The notes: generated from the sequence alone by a model not told the origin. 64,000 nucleotides of DNA from Nonomuraea sp. NEAU-A123 (GCF_018603905.1 NZ_JAHFZZ010000008.1:186001-250000), one strand, 5' to 3'. Shown: positions 1 to 9,002, counted from the first letter of the stretch. Made by a program: numbers and translations.

Positions 1-1589
1 TAGTAGTTGTTGATCTCCTTCCACGGCACCCACTCGTTGGTGGACTTCAGCCGGTGCTCGAACAGCTGCCGGCTGGGGTTCCACAGCACGTTGACGATGG
101 CGTTCTGGATCTGCGTCGCGAGCGTGCGCATCTCGGTGGCCTTGGCGGTGTTGCCGATCGCCTCGTACGCCTGCGCCGCGGCCAGCGCGCCGCTGTACTG
201 GTAGGCCGACTCGGCGCGGTCCATGTTGCCGCTCTTCCAGTGGAAGGAGACGGCGTCGGCGTCGTTGCCGGTCAGGGCGCCCCAGTCGTACTCGATGAGC
301 TTGTTGTTGTCGTGGTCGTAATAGGCGAGCTGGCCCTTGACGTCCCCCTCGGCGTAGCGCGCCAGGTTGGCGGCGATCGCCGGCTGGCCGCCGTGGATCT
401 GGTAGCTCTTCCACGCCGCCTCGCCGATGTACTGGGTGTAGCTGTTGGACCAGTTCTCGGGATCGCCCGGGTTGTCGAGGAAGCGGCCGTTCTTCGAGAT
501 CTGGCCGACGCTCAGCCAGTCGCCGTAGGAGTAGATCGGGTTGCGCAGGTATTTCAGGTCGTCGATGTGCATGGGCTGGGTGAGCGCGATGGCGTTGTTG
601 TAGCCCAGTACGCCTTCGGTCGAGGTGGGGAACTGGAACGTCTGCCCCGGGATGTCGGCGTCGAGGTTGTTGAAGCGCATCAGCCACCAGCGGTAGTAGA
701 TGTTCTTCTTGATGGCCGGCTCGGGCACGTCGATGTAGGGCACGTTCTGCGCCCACCACAGGTTGTAGGCCCGTACGTGGGTGGCGAAGGCGGTGGCGTT
801 GGTGTAGCCCGCGTACGCGTCGTACTCGGTCCGCGACTCGGGGATCTCGTTGGTGACGAAGCCCATGACCACCTTGGCGGTCACGGTCGCGCCCGCCGCG
901 ATCGTCACGGACCTGTTCAGGCCGCCGCTGGAGACGGTGAAACCGTCACCGGTCAGCCGGGGGTAGATCGTGGTGAGGTTGTTGTAGGCGTTGACCTGCC
1001 CGGTCAGCTCGCTGCCACTTCCGGAGGTGGCGTACGGCGAGGTCGCCCGCAGTTGCAGCGTGGTCGAGCTGGAGCCACCGTTCGTGATCGACAGGTTCGT
1101 CACGGCGACGTTGTTGTTCGTGATGAACTTCGTCTGGTTCACCGTGATGGAGCCGCTGGTGTGCACGCTCTTCCAGTAGCTGGGCGCCTGCCAGCGGGAG
1201 TTCACCTGCTCGGTGAAGGTGCCCGGCGTGATGGCCACGGTGTAGGCGTTGTTGTTGCTGATGCTCTCCCAGTACGCCACCTGGCCGGCGAAACCGAGCG
1301 TGCCCGGGGTGTGGGTCTTCATGAACAGGGCGCGTCCCCGTGACATGAGCCAGGTGCCGGCCGGGTCGTTGCCGGGGCGGGCGAGCAGCCGGTCCATCCA
1401 GAAGTCCGTGCCCGAGCTCTCCGCGTCGTAGATGGCCTGCATCATGTTGCCGGTCGTGTACGTACCGGGCGCGGCCGGGATCGCCGGGCCGCCGAAGGTG
1501 GGGAATCCGATGGTCTGGGCGGCCTGCGCGGGAGCGCCTAAGGCGAGTGACCCGGCGATGAGCAGCAGGGCCGTGATGATTCTTCTCAT
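1..1589 (-). CDS. Secreted glycoside hydrolase, MGH1/GH63-like (partial, C-terminus beyond the left edge)
   Basis: The frame stays open for 529 codons from an ATG at 1589 down to base 3, so the end of the gene is missing. It begins with a typical signal peptide (MRRIITALLLIAGSLALG, then APAQA before the likely cleavage site). A beta-rich region follows (about residues 90-260, Ser/Thr/Asn-rich), then an aromatic-rich helical region with motifs such as IYYRWWLMRFNN and GNMDRAESAYQYSG. The order beta-sandwich then helical barrel, and these motifs, resemble the (alpha/alpha)6-barrel glycosidases of the MGH1/GH63 type. The family call is from memory, and the substrate is unknown. The ribosome-binding site is weak. 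Two LacI-type palindromes lie 45-75 bp upstream, suggesting sugar-induced expression together with the neighbouring dehydrogenase and DUF2264 genes. Confidence 0.72.
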   Translation of the reverse strand, partial: MRRIITALLLIAGSLALGAPAQAAQTIGFPTFGGPAIPAAPGTYTTGNMMQAIYDAESSGTDFWMDRLLARPGNDPAGTWLMSRGRALFMKTHTPGTLGFAGQVAYWESISNNNAYTVAITPGTFTEQVNSRWQAPSYWKSVHTSGSITVNQTKFITNNNVAVTNLSITNGGSSSTTLQLRATSPYATSGSGSELTGQVNAYNNLTTIYPRLTGDGFTVSSGGLNRSVTIAAGATVTAKVVMGFVTNEIPESRTEYDAYAGYTNATAFATHVRAYNLWWAQNVPYIDVPEPAIKKNIYYRWWLMRFNNLDADIPGQTFQFPTSTEGVLGYNNAIALTQPMHIDDLKYLRNPIYSYGDWLSVGQISKNGRFLDNPGDPENWSNSYTQYIGEAAWKSYQIHGGQPAIAANLARYAEGDVKGQLAYYDHDNNKLIEYDWGALTGNDADAVSFHWKSGNMDRAESAYQYSGALAAAQAYEAIGNTAKATEMRTLATQIQNAIVNVLWNPSRQLFEHRLKSTNEWVPWKEINNY

Positions 1590-1633
1590 GCCTGATTGAT
1601 CCGATCCGATCGAGCGCGTGGGGGGAATGATCG

Positions 1634-1664
1634 AACCTAGCGCTTGGTTGTGGTAGCGCTAACA
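1634..1664. promoter_or_regulatory. Tandem LacI-family operators upstream of the glycoside hydrolase
   Basis: Two palindromes lie 16 bp apart centre to centre. AACCTAGCGCTTGGTT (1634-1649) has matching AACC/GGTT arms around AGCGCT. TGGTAGCGCTAACA (1651-1664) fits the LacI/CcpA-type pattern TGNNANCGNTNNCA exactly. Both share the AGCGCT core. Their position just upstream of the hydrolase start fits repression by one of the three LacI proteins within 10 kb; which one is not known. Confidence 0.65.
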
Positions 1665-1798
1665 ATCCTTTCTGTCGAATCTCCTTAATGAAAGGTTTTC
1701 GGAAACGTAGACCGATCTTCCGGACCTGTCAATCAGCGCGGCGGCCTATCCCCTGCCACTTCCCCACGCCGGGGAGCGAAAAGGCTTTCGGCGAGCCG

Positions 1799-2800
1799 TC
1801 AGGCGATGTAGCCGAGCTGCGCGGCTTCCACCCGGCCGCGCAGCGGGCGCCCGCTCAGGAAACGTTCAACCTCGTCGACCGCGAACTCACCCAGCCGCCG
1901 TAGCTCACGCCCCTGCGCGCCCGCCAGGTGCGGGGTGACGAGCACATTGGGCATCCGGAAGAGGGGATGCTCCAGCGGCAGCGGCTCGGGGTCGGTCACG
2001 TCGAGCACGGCCGAGACGCGACCGGTCGCGCACACCCGGGTGAGCGCGTCGGTGTCGATCAGCGAGCCGCGGGCGGTGTTGATCACGACGGCCTGGTCGG
2101 GCAGGAGGCCGAGGCGCCGCTCGTCCAGCAGGTGGCGGGTCTCGGCGAGGGCCGGGGCGTGCACGGTGAGCAGGTCGCTGCGCCGGCACAGTTCGTCCAC
2201 GTCCACCAGCTCGACCTCCAGCCGGGAGGCCTCCTCCGGGGAGACGTACGGGTCGGACAGCAGGATGTCCACGTCGAAGTCGCGCAGCCGCCGCAGCACG
2301 TGCCGGCCGACCCGGGAGGCCCCGATCACGCCGACGGTGCAGTGGTGCAGCCCGGTGCCCGCGCCCGGCTGCCAGGTCGACCGGTCGGCGCCGGCCGCGT
2401 AGTGGCCGGCGCGCCCGAAGACCCGTTTCGCGCCGAGGACGAGCATGGCGATGGTGTACTCGGCGACGGGCACGGCGTTCGCCTCCGCCGCGGACGACAC
2501 GACGATCCCGCGCTCGAACACGACGGGGTCGACGATGGCCTTGACGGTGCCGGCGGCGTGGACGAGGGCCCGCAGCCCCGGTGCCGCCTTCATCACCCCG
2601 GCGTCGATGCGCGGGCAGTCCCACCCGGTCAGCAGGATCTCCGCCGTGGCCAGCACCCGCTTGGCCGCCTCCCCGTCGAACGAGGTGAACGTCACCGTCG
2701 CGTCTACGTCCACCGACTCCCGCAACCGGGTGATGAGGTCGGCGGGGAAGACATCGTGAAAGGCCCAGGGCGCGATGGCGAAGACCGCGACGGGTGGCAC
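1799..2800 (-). CDS. D-isomer-specific 2-hydroxyacid dehydrogenase (phosphoglycerate-dehydrogenase-like)
   Basis: This is a 333-residue NAD-dependent reductase of the D-2-hydroxyacid dehydrogenase family, which interconverts 2-keto acids and D-2-hydroxy acids. Visible features are the Rossmann motif VGVIGASRVGR, the NTARGSLID segment with the catalytic Arg, the acidic residue in DVTDPEP and the catalytic His in TPHLAG. The length is normal for the family. The start is GTG at 2800, preceded by GAGGAG six bases upstream. It lies 85 bp after the DUF2264 gene on the same strand, so the two are probably co-transcribed. A role in catabolism of a sugar acid from plant or microbial polysaccharide is an inference from context; the real substrate cannot be read from the sequence. 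Confidence 0.88.
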   Translation of the reverse strand: MPPVAVFAIAPWAFHDVFPADLITRLRESVDVDATVTFTSFDGEAAKRVLATAEILLTGWDCPRIDAGVMKAAPGLRALVHAAGTVKAIVDPVVFERGIVVSSAAEANAVPVAEYTIAMLVLGAKRVFGRAGHYAAGADRSTWQPGAGTGLHHCTVGVIGASRVGRHVLRRLRDFDVDILLSDPYVSPEEASRLEVELVDVDELCRRSDLLTVHAPALAETRHLLDERRLGLLPDQAVVINTARGSLIDTDALTRVCATGRVSAVLDVTDPEPLPLEHPLFRMPNVLVTPHLAGAQGRELRRLGEFAVDEVERFLSGRPLRGRVEAAQLGYIA

Positions 2801-2885
2801 AGACGGCTCCTCAGGTAGGTGAACGGGTTTCGCGGCGACCCTGACCTCGGCGAGGGGCCGCCGCCTTGCGGTTGCGGCACGACGG

Positions 2886-4790
2886 TCAGTCCGCGCCGCC
2901 GTCGGTGACGCGGACGCAGGTGGGGGTGCCGGTGAGGCGGACCGTGGCCGTGTCGCCGCCCGGCAGGTCGATGGTGACCTGGTCGCCCTCGACCCGCGCC
3001 TCCGGGGCCCGCACCTCCGGGGTCTGCGCCTCTTCCGTGCCGGTGAGCAGGACGAGGCTGACGTACACGGCGGTCCCGCCCGGGTGCGTGTCCGCGGTCA
3101 CGTATGGGGTGGCCGAGTAGCGTCCGAAGGCGTTCGCGCCCTCCGCCGTCGCCACCGCGGACCCCGTGTAGCCGTGCAGCCCGCGCACCTCGCTGACCAG
3201 CCCGTCCGGCCGCCGCGCCGACGCCCAGAAGTCGCCGCTCCGCGACACGAGCGGCGTCTCCCCCGCGAGGGCGTACCCACCGTCCCTGATCCGGTGTCCG
3301 GCGGGCGCGGTGACCTGATGGATCCGCACCTCGGCCGGCCCGTCCACCACCGAGGCCGTCACCACTTGGACCGGTCCGGCCGGCAGGTGGTCGCGGTAGG
3401 CGGAGGCGGCGAACCGGTCCTGTGTCGTGAGGGGCTCGATCCGCCGCCGGCGGGAGACGGCCCCATCCGGCGCGACGACGACGAGCTCCCCGTCGACACC
3501 GGCCGCCTCGCCCAGGTCCGGCCCGGTGTGGCTGGTGTAGGCGAGCTTGAGGTAGTGCGGATCCGGCACCCCGGCCGGGTCCTGGATCCGGTCCCGGTCG
3601 CTGCCGTGGTTGACCAGCCGGACCACGCCGTCCTCGCGGGTGGCGTGCAGCAGCCACCCCGGCGCGCGCAGCGCCACCGCCTGGTCCGCGAGGTCGATCG
3701 GCGCCGGGACCTCGGCGTCCGTCCAGACCGGATGCCCGGCTGGCAGCAGCAGTCCGAGGAACGCCTTGCTGGCCCAGTAGGGCGAGCCCGGCCCGGAGTA
3801 GCTCTGCGTGACCGGCAGGAACGTGTCGTACCAGCCGAGCGTCAGCAGGCCGCGCTCGTCCGGCACGCCGCGCTCGGTGAAGTGGCGCAGCACGCCGCTG
3901 GCGATCCGCCGGGTCCGGCCGGGCGGCAGCGGCGAGGAGCCGGTCAGCGCGCCCAGCCAGAGCGGCGCGGCCGTGGCGAACCGGTAGGTCAGCGAGCGCC
4001 CCTGGTGCACGGGCCCGCCGTCGGCGGCGAACAGGTGCTGGTACTGGCCGAGGAAGAGCCGCAGCCGCTCACCGTAACGCTCCAGGCGGGCGGTGTCCCC
4101 GGCCATCCTGGCCCACAGCACCGGGTAAAGGTGCATGGCCCAGCCCGCGTAGTAGTCGAAGTTCTTGCCCGCACCGTCGGAGTACCAGCCGTCCCCGACG
4201 TACCACTCCTCGATCCGCTCCAGCCCGCCGGTGATCTCGGCGGCCTCGTACGGCCCGCCCACCTCGGCCAGGAACTGCTCGACGACCACCCGGAACAGCA
4301 CCCAGTTGTTGTCCGGAGTCCGCTTGCCGACGAAGCCCGCCAGCCACGCCACCACCCGCTCCTGCTCGGCCCGGGACAGCCGGTCGTACAGCCAGGGCCG
4401 GGTCTCGTGCAGGGCCAGCGCGATCGAGGCCGCCTCCACCAGCGGCTGGGACATGTCGGTCAGCGCCGGCCAGGCGTACGGGTGCGCCGGGTCGGTCCCC
4501 GCCACCAGCCCCTGGGCGTACCGATCCAAGAGGGCGGGCGGCACCCGGCCACCCGCCCCGGCGATCCGGAACGCGGCCAGCATGAACGTGCGGGCGTACC
4601 CCTCCAGCCCATCGCTCACCGGTCCCGAGATGCTCTGCCTGCCCGGCAGGCGGTACTGGGCGAAGTCGTCGGTGCCGTACGGCACCACGGACGCCAGCAG
4701 GTGATCCGCCACGGCCTCCCAGTGCGCCCGGGTCCAGCCGGTGTAGGCGGACAGCTCGGTATCGGCGAGTGGGAGGCGCAGCGGCGACAT
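2886..4790 (-). CDS. DUF2264 domain protein
   Basis: This 634-residue protein matches the DUF2264 family across its length, with the N-terminal pattern beginning LPLADTELSAYTGWTRAHW and the SDGLEGYARTFMLAAF segment. The N-terminal two thirds look like an alpha-helical barrel and the last third is beta-rich. No signal peptide is visible, so it should be cytoplasmic. Members of this family are commonly found in loci for plant cell-wall sugars, but to my knowledge the enzymatic role is not firmly assigned. It is divergent from a LacI regulator (83 bp between start codons). No good ribosome-binding site precedes the ATG, so the message may have a very short leader. Confidence 0.85.
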   Translation of the reverse strand: MSPLRLPLADTELSAYTGWTRAHWEAVADHLLASVVPYGTDDFAQYRLPGRQSISGPVSDGLEGYARTFMLAAFRIAGAGGRVPPALLDRYAQGLVAGTDPAHPYAWPALTDMSQPLVEAASIALALHETRPWLYDRLSRAEQERVVAWLAGFVGKRTPDNNWVLFRVVVEQFLAEVGGPYEAAEITGGLERIEEWYVGDGWYSDGAGKNFDYYAGWAMHLYPVLWARMAGDTARLERYGERLRLFLGQYQHLFAADGGPVHQGRSLTYRFATAAPLWLGALTGSSPLPPGRTRRIASGVLRHFTERGVPDERGLLTLGWYDTFLPVTQSYSGPGSPYWASKAFLGLLLPAGHPVWTDAEVPAPIDLADQAVALRAPGWLLHATREDGVVRLVNHGSDRDRIQDPAGVPDPHYLKLAYTSHTGPDLGEAAGVDGELVVVAPDGAVSRRRRIEPLTTQDRFAASAYRDHLPAGPVQVVTASVVDGPAEVRIHQVTAPAGHRIRDGGYALAGETPLVSRSGDFWASARRPDGLVSEVRGLHGYTGSAVATAEGANAFGRYSATPYVTADTHPGGTAVYVSLVLLTGTEEAQTPEVRAPEARVEGDQVTIDLPGGDTATVRLTGTPTCVRVTDGGAD

Positions 4791-4873
4791 AAAGCGGATA
4801 CTACGTCACTTTGGCGGGCTTCTTCCGGCTAAAGTAGCCCTTGATAGTAACCGTTTTAACATCTGGAGGTCGG

Positions 4874-5944
4874 ATGGCCCGGCGGACGGCGTCCGACGAC
4901 GGCGGGCCACGACCGTCGACCATCCGTGACGTGGCGAAACACGCCGGCGTATCCGTCGCCACGGTGTCCCGGATCCTGTCCGGCACCTATCCCAGCGCTC
5001 CCGCCACGCGCGCCAAGGTCATGCGGGCGGTCCGCGAGCTCGACTACGTGGCCAACGCCCACGCTCGGGGGCTGGCCGGGGCGAGCAGCAGCAGCGTCGC
5101 CATCATCGTCAACTCGGTCATCTCCCCCCACTACGCCGCCGTCGCCCAGGGTGTGCAGACGCAGGCCGCCCTCGAAGGGCGGTTGTGCATCGTCGGCACC
5201 ACCGGAGGCGATCCGGAGCGGGAGCTGGCGACGATCCAGCTCATGCGCGAGGAACACGCCGACGCGGTGATCCTGGTCGGCAACGTGGTGGCCGACGACG
5301 CCTACCGCGAGCGGATGGGCGAGTACGCCCGCGCGCTGGCCCTCGCGGGCTCGCAGCTCGTGCTGTGCGGGCGCCCCCCGCTGGGGCCCGAGGTGCCGGC
5401 CATCGTGGTCGAGTACGACAACACCGGTGGCGCGTACGCCATCACCAGCCACCTGCTCTCGGCGGGCCACCAGCGCATCCTGTTCCTCGGGCGACGGGAG
5501 GGCTACAGCACTCCGGAGAGCCGCATCGCCGGCTACCGGGCGGCGCTGGCCGCCTACCGCGTGCCCCACGACCCGGCGCTGGAGGTGGACGGCACGATGG
5601 AGCGCCACGAGGGCTACCGCATGGTCCGCGAACGGCTCGACGCGGGGCCGCGCGACTTCACCGCCATCTTCGCCGGGAACGACCTGATCGCCGCGGGTGC
5701 CCGCCAGGCGCTCAGGGAGCGGGGCCTGCGCATCCCCGACGACGTGTCCATGGTCGGCTTCGACGACCTGCCGCCCGCCGCCGACATCGACCTGACCACC
5801 GTGCACGTACCGCATGAGGAGCTCGGCCGCACCGCCGTACGGCTGGCGCTCGAACGCGAGCGCGGCAGGGCGGGCGCCGCCGAGCACGTCCTGCTGGGCA
5901 CGCACATCGTCGTCCGCGACTCGGTCCGCCCGAACATCCCCTGA
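4874..5944 (+). CDS. LacI-family transcriptional regulator
   Basis: The protein has 356 residues: an N-terminal helix-turn-helix with hinge (DVAKHAGVSVATVSRIL) followed by a periplasmic-binding-protein-like sugar-sensing domain (FAGNDLIAAGARQAL, SMVGFDDLP). The start was set at ATG 4874 because GGAGGT lies just upstream; a TTG start 33 bp further up would add residues outside the family. It is divergent from the DUF2264 gene and ends 4 bp from the next, convergent LacI gene. The short divergent region contains GTAACCGTTTTAAC (4847-4860), a weak imperfect palindrome that could be its operator. The likely role is control of the DUF2264/dehydrogenase genes. Confidence 0.93.
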   Translation: MARRTASDDGGPRPSTIRDVAKHAGVSVATVSRILSGTYPSAPATRAKVMRAVRELDYVANAHARGLAGASSSSVAIIVNSVISPHYAAVAQGVQTQAALEGRLCIVGTTGGDPERELATIQLMREEHADAVILVGNVVADDAYRERMGEYARALALAGSQLVLCGRPPLGPEVPAIVVEYDNTGGAYAITSHLLSAGHQRILFLGRREGYSTPESRIAGYRAALAAYRVPHDPALEVDGTMERHEGYRMVRERLDAGPRDFTAIFAGNDLIAAGARQALRERGLRIPDDVSMVGFDDLPPAADIDLTTVHVPHEELGRTAVRLALERERGRAGAAEHVLLGTHIVVRDSVRPNIP

Positions 5945-5948
5945 CCGG

Positions 5949-6995
5949 TCAGCGGGGAGGGGTGCTCTCGCGCAGGATCACGCGTGTCTCGATCCGTACG
6001 GTCTCCGAGCCCTCGGCGAGCGCGAGCCGCATCGCGCTCGCACCGGCCTCCTCCAGCGGCACCGCCACGGAGGTGAGCGCGGGCACGACGTCCACCGCCG
6101 AGCCGATGTCGTCGAACCCGGCGACCGCGATGTCCTCACCCGGGACCAGCCCGGCGTCACGGAAGGCCGTCATGGCGCCGATCGCCATCACGTCGTTGAC
6201 CGCGAAGACGACCTCGATCCCGTCGAGCCCGCGCCCGGCCAGCTCGCGGGCCGCCGCGTAGCCGCCGGCGCGGGTGAACTCGGTCTCCACCACGAACCGG
6301 TCGTCCAGGCTGACGCCCGCCTCCCGCAGCCCCTCGGTGAAGCCGTCGACCCGCTCGCGGGACGTGCGGACCCGCTCGGGGGCGCGGATGACCGCGAACC
6401 GCCGGTAACCCGCCCCGGCCAGCGCGCGGGCGAGCTGCCCGGCCCCGCCCCGGTTGTCGATGGTGACGGTGCCGAACGGCAGGTCCTGCTGGCTGATCAG
6501 CACGACCCGCCCACCGGCCGTACGGTATTGCGCCAGCTCCTCGACCAGCGCGTCACGCGTGCCGGCGCCGTCGACGCGGCTGCCCGCGATGATGATGACG
6601 CGCGGACGCTGGCCGCGTAGCGTCCTGACGATCTCGAGCTCGCGTTCGGGCGACCGGTCGGCGACGGCCATCGTGACGATGAGCCCGGCCGCCTCCGCCG
6701 CCCGGGTGACCCCGGCGGCGATGGAGGAGAAGTAGGGGTCGGCCACGTCGCCCACCACCAGCGCCGCGGTGCGCGTCGAGCCCTTCGCGATCGCCTGGGC
6801 CGACAGGTGCGGCTCGTAGTCGAGCTTGGCCGCCGCCGCCAGCACCCGGGAGACGTTCTCCGTGCGGACGTTGCGCGTGCTGCCGTTGAGCGCGCGCGAC
6901 GCCGTGGCGACGGAGACGCCCGCCTCCCGGGCGACGTCGTGCAGGGTCGCCGGTGTCGGGCGCCCGTCAGGCGAGGCTTCGACCATGCCGGACAT
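5949..6995 (-). CDS. LacI-family transcriptional regulator
   Basis: This 348-residue repressor has an N-terminal HTH (DVAREAGVSVATASRAL) and a sugar-binding domain with FAVNDVMAIGAM and VAGFDDIG motifs. It closes the presumed operon DUF6807 - cupin - small ORF - lacI. The ATG at 6995 is only 4 bp after the stop of the 22-codon ORF, and no clear ribosome-binding site is present, so translation may depend on coupling to that ORF. An in-frame ATG at 6986 is an alternative start. Its ligand is unknown. Being downstream in the same operon suggests it controls that operon through the palindrome at 8777. Confidence 0.92.
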   Translation of the reverse strand: MSGMVEASPDGRPTPATLHDVAREAGVSVATASRALNGSTRNVRTENVSRVLAAAAKLDYEPHLSAQAIAKGSTRTAALVVGDVADPYFSSIAAGVTRAAEAAGLIVTMAVADRSPERELEIVRTLRGQRPRVIIIAGSRVDGAGTRDALVEELAQYRTAGGRVVLISQQDLPFGTVTIDNRGGAGQLARALAGAGYRRFAVIRAPERVRTSRERVDGFTEGLREAGVSLDDRFVVETEFTRAGGYAAARELAGRGLDGIEVVFAVNDVMAIGAMTAFRDAGLVPGEDIAVAGFDDIGSAVDVVPALTSVAVPLEEAGASAMRLALAEGSETVRIETRVILRESTPPR

Positions 6996-6999
6996 TGTT

Positions 7000-7068
7000 T
7001 CAGTGGGCGGCGGGCTGACAGACCAGCACGCCGCAGGACAGGAGTAAGGCGGCTATCAGGCGCGACAT
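7000..7068 (-). CDS. Possible 22-residue hydrophobic peptide coupled to the cupin and lacI genes
   Basis: An ATG at 7068 opens a 22-codon frame whose product begins MSRLIAALLLSCGVLVCQ and ends PAAH. It looks like a signal-peptide or lipoprotein leader with two Cys. A strong GAGGAG, six to seven bases upstream, overlaps the TGA stop of the cupin gene, and the ORF ends just before the lacI ATG. This arrangement is typical of translational coupling. It may be a real small peptide, a device that carries ribosomes into lacI, or the remnant of a secreted protein. No homologue is recognised. Confidence 0.4.
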   Translation of the reverse strand: MSRLIAALLLSCGVLVCQPAAH

Positions 7069-7079
7069 GAAGGCGCTCC

Positions 7080-7799
7080 TCAAGGAAGGGGTGAACGTAC
7101 CTGCGGGTGCGCGACGTCGTGGGTGCGGAGTCGGCCGCACATGCCCCATCGGGCTTCGGGTGGCGCTTCGAGGAGGGTGGCGCTGTGGAGGTGCGTCCCG
7201 TCGCCGCGTTCCAGCGCGTCGAGCACCTCGGCGGTGTGTTGGGTCTCCCGGGCGACGGTGTCCTCCCAGGTACGGCGCCAGCCCGCGACGGCGGGGCGCA
7301 CCAGCGCGACCGCGCTGTCATAGAACGCCTGCAGCGGTCCCGGATCGCCGTCGGACAGGCTCTCGGCCAGGCGCAGGAAGCCCTCCACGGCCAGGTCACG
7401 ACGGCGCCGGACGGCGTCCTCCACACCCTCGCCGACCGGCAGGGTGGCCGCCTCGCGGTAGCGGGCCGCGTCGGCCACGACCTCCGGCGGGAACGTCATG
7501 ACCGCGTCACCGGCCTCGGGCAGACCGGCGTTCTGCATGACCACGACCACCTCCAGACCGCCCCGGTTGATCGCCCGATGGATCGTGCCGGGCGTGAACC
7601 ACACCGTCGAACCGGCGCTCAACGGCGTCTCCCGGAAACCGTGCACGTCCAGCGTCTGCAACGCGCCGCTACCACCGATGACGACGTACGCCTCGGTGGA
7701 GGCGGTGTGCAGGTGCGGGGTGCCGCCTTCGAGGCCGTCGTGGCACGTACCGGAGTAGACCGACAGGCGGGTGACGGAGGTCCCGCCGGGGAACGTCAT
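7080..7799 (-). CDS. Cupin-domain protein
   Basis: The product has 239 residues. Residues 1-110 form a cupin beta-barrel with the metal-binding pattern PHLHTASTEAYVVIGG and a second motif ending PGTIHRAIN. The remainder is helical, rich in Arg, Glu and Trp, without a recognised domain. The ATG overlaps the stop of the upstream DUF6807 gene in an ATGA quartet, so the two are translated together. Cupins in sugar loci are often isomerases or binding proteins for sugar acids; the specific reaction here is unknown. Confidence 0.8.
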   Translation of the reverse strand: MTFPGGTSVTRLSVYSGTCHDGLEGGTPHLHTASTEAYVVIGGSGALQTLDVHGFRETPLSAGSTVWFTPGTIHRAINRGGLEVVVVMQNAGLPEAGDAVMTFPPEVVADAARYREAATLPVGEGVEDAVRRRRDLAVEGFLRLAESLSDGDPGPLQAFYDSAVALVRPAVAGWRRTWEDTVARETQHTAEVLDALERGDGTHLHSATLLEAPPEARWGMCGRLRTHDVAHPQVRSPLP

Positions 7800-8713
7800 G
7801 GCCGCACCCCCAGCGCGGAACGGCCCTGGTCGGCCAGGTGCCGGGTGCCTTCCTCGCCATGGTCTCCGGCAGCCACCACGACCGCGTACCGGAAGCTGAT
7901 CGTCTCGCCGTCCGCGACCGGCACCTCCTCGCTGAAGAACGGCGCCGGGCACAGGCAGGCGAACTCCTCGCTGCGGGCGAACCACTGCGGCGGGTGCTGG
8001 GGGTTGGCGGCGTCGTCGACCATGACGATCGTCGACCAGTCGCCGCTCTCGTCGTGCCGACCGCGGAAGCCGAACCACTCCGCCCGCATCCCCCGCAGGT
8101 CGCCGCCGGCACCGGCGCCGGTCGGGGACTGGACGATGCCCTGGGTGAACGATCGCGGGCCGCGCCAGAACAGGCCGCCGTATCCGGCGTTCTCGCGGCC
8201 CTTGGTGGTCGGCGAGCCGATGTCGAGCGCGGCTCCCGACACGTTGGTCATGTCCGTCTCGAACACCAGCACCCAGGTCGAGTCGTCCAGCACCTGGGCC
8301 GTCAGCGCGCGCCGCTCGTCGATGACCGGCTGCCCGGCCTGGGAGCGCCAGCCGAGCCGGTGGCCGATCACCGCGCTCTCGCCCTCGGCCGACAGCGTGG
8401 TCAGCTCCTGGTGCACGGCACTGCCGTTGTTGTCGAGCTGCACGTAGAAGCTGCCGTGGACGTACGTGGGGCCGCCCCAGAAGTTGTGCTCGCCCACGTG
8501 CGGCAGCGACCAGGCGATCCCCTTGTGCCAGACGTGGTCGTGCGGCCTGAACAGCGACACCACCTCACCGGCCAGGGTCCTGATCGGGTGCAGGTACGGC
8601 TTGGGCGACTCCAGCGTGGGCGTGTCGGGCCGGTAGGTGTAGGTGAACAGCTCGACGTCTCCCGCCGAGACGGCGATCGACCGGTCGAGCGTGTGGCAGA
8701 CCTGGAGCGTCAT
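7796..8713 (-). CDS. DUF6807 (PmoA-like) family protein
   Basis: About 305 residues matching the family historically labelled 'methane oxygenase PmoA' and now DUF6807; the old name is misleading, since members occur widely in saccharolytic bacteria. Diagnostic segments are SPKPYLHPIRTLAG, FRPHDHVWHKGI, EHNFWGGPTY and NAGYGGLFWRG. The ATG at 8713 is preferred over the one at 8728 because GGGAGAAAG lies seven bases before it. No signal peptide is present. It is first in the operon with the cupin and lacI genes, and a perfect LacI-type palindrome sits about 65 bp upstream. The function is not established; a role in handling of a modified sugar is inferred. Confidence 0.83.
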   Translation of the reverse strand: MTLQVCHTLDRSIAVSAGDVELFTYTYRPDTPTLESPKPYLHPIRTLAGEVVSLFRPHDHVWHKGIAWSLPHVGEHNFWGGPTYVHGSFYVQLDNNGSAVHQELTTLSAEGESAVIGHRLGWRSQAGQPVIDERRALTAQVLDDSTWVLVFETDMTNVSGAALDIGSPTTKGRENAGYGGLFWRGPRSFTQGIVQSPTGAGAGGDLRGMRAEWFGFRGRHDESGDWSTIVMVDDAANPQHPPQWFARSEEFACLCPAPFFSEEVPVADGETISFRYAVVVAAGDHGEEGTRHLADQGRSALGVRP

Positions 8714-8776
8714 TGCGCTTTCTCCCATGGGGTACCGCTTCCAGGTGGCCTCCTGGGCGGGTTTGGCGGGGAGCTG

Positions 8777-8790
8777 GGAAAACGTATTCC
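8777..8790. promoter_or_regulatory. LacI-type operator upstream of the DUF6807 operon
   Basis: GGAAAACGTATTCC is a 14-bp palindrome with a central CG (pattern GGAAWACGTWTTCC), as expected for a LacI-family operator. It stands in the 289-bp gap between the DUF6807 gene and the upstream lacI gene. The core differs from the AGCGCT sites at 1634-1664, which suggests a different repressor. The rest of the gap (8791-9002) shows no gene. Confidence 0.6.
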
Positions 8791-9002
8791 GCAGTTTGCA
8801 TGCCGGTTACGGCGACGTCAAGAGCGGGTTTCCGAGCAGGCGAGGCCCCGGGGACAGCCGCGACAGGGTACTCAGGGGCACTCAACCGCGAGCGGCGCGG
8901 GGACGCTGAAAGGCGTTCAGCCGGGAGCTCGTCGCGACCCCGGGGCGCACCCGCGCAATGCCGTTTCCGCGCGCTTCAGCGGTTTACCGGAATGCGACGG
9001 AC

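Noticed and set aside
54-1343. 429-codon plus-strand frame opposite the glycoside hydrolase
   Set aside because: Val/Gly/Arg-rich with no motif; the minus strand encodes a signal peptide and a coherent hydrolase.
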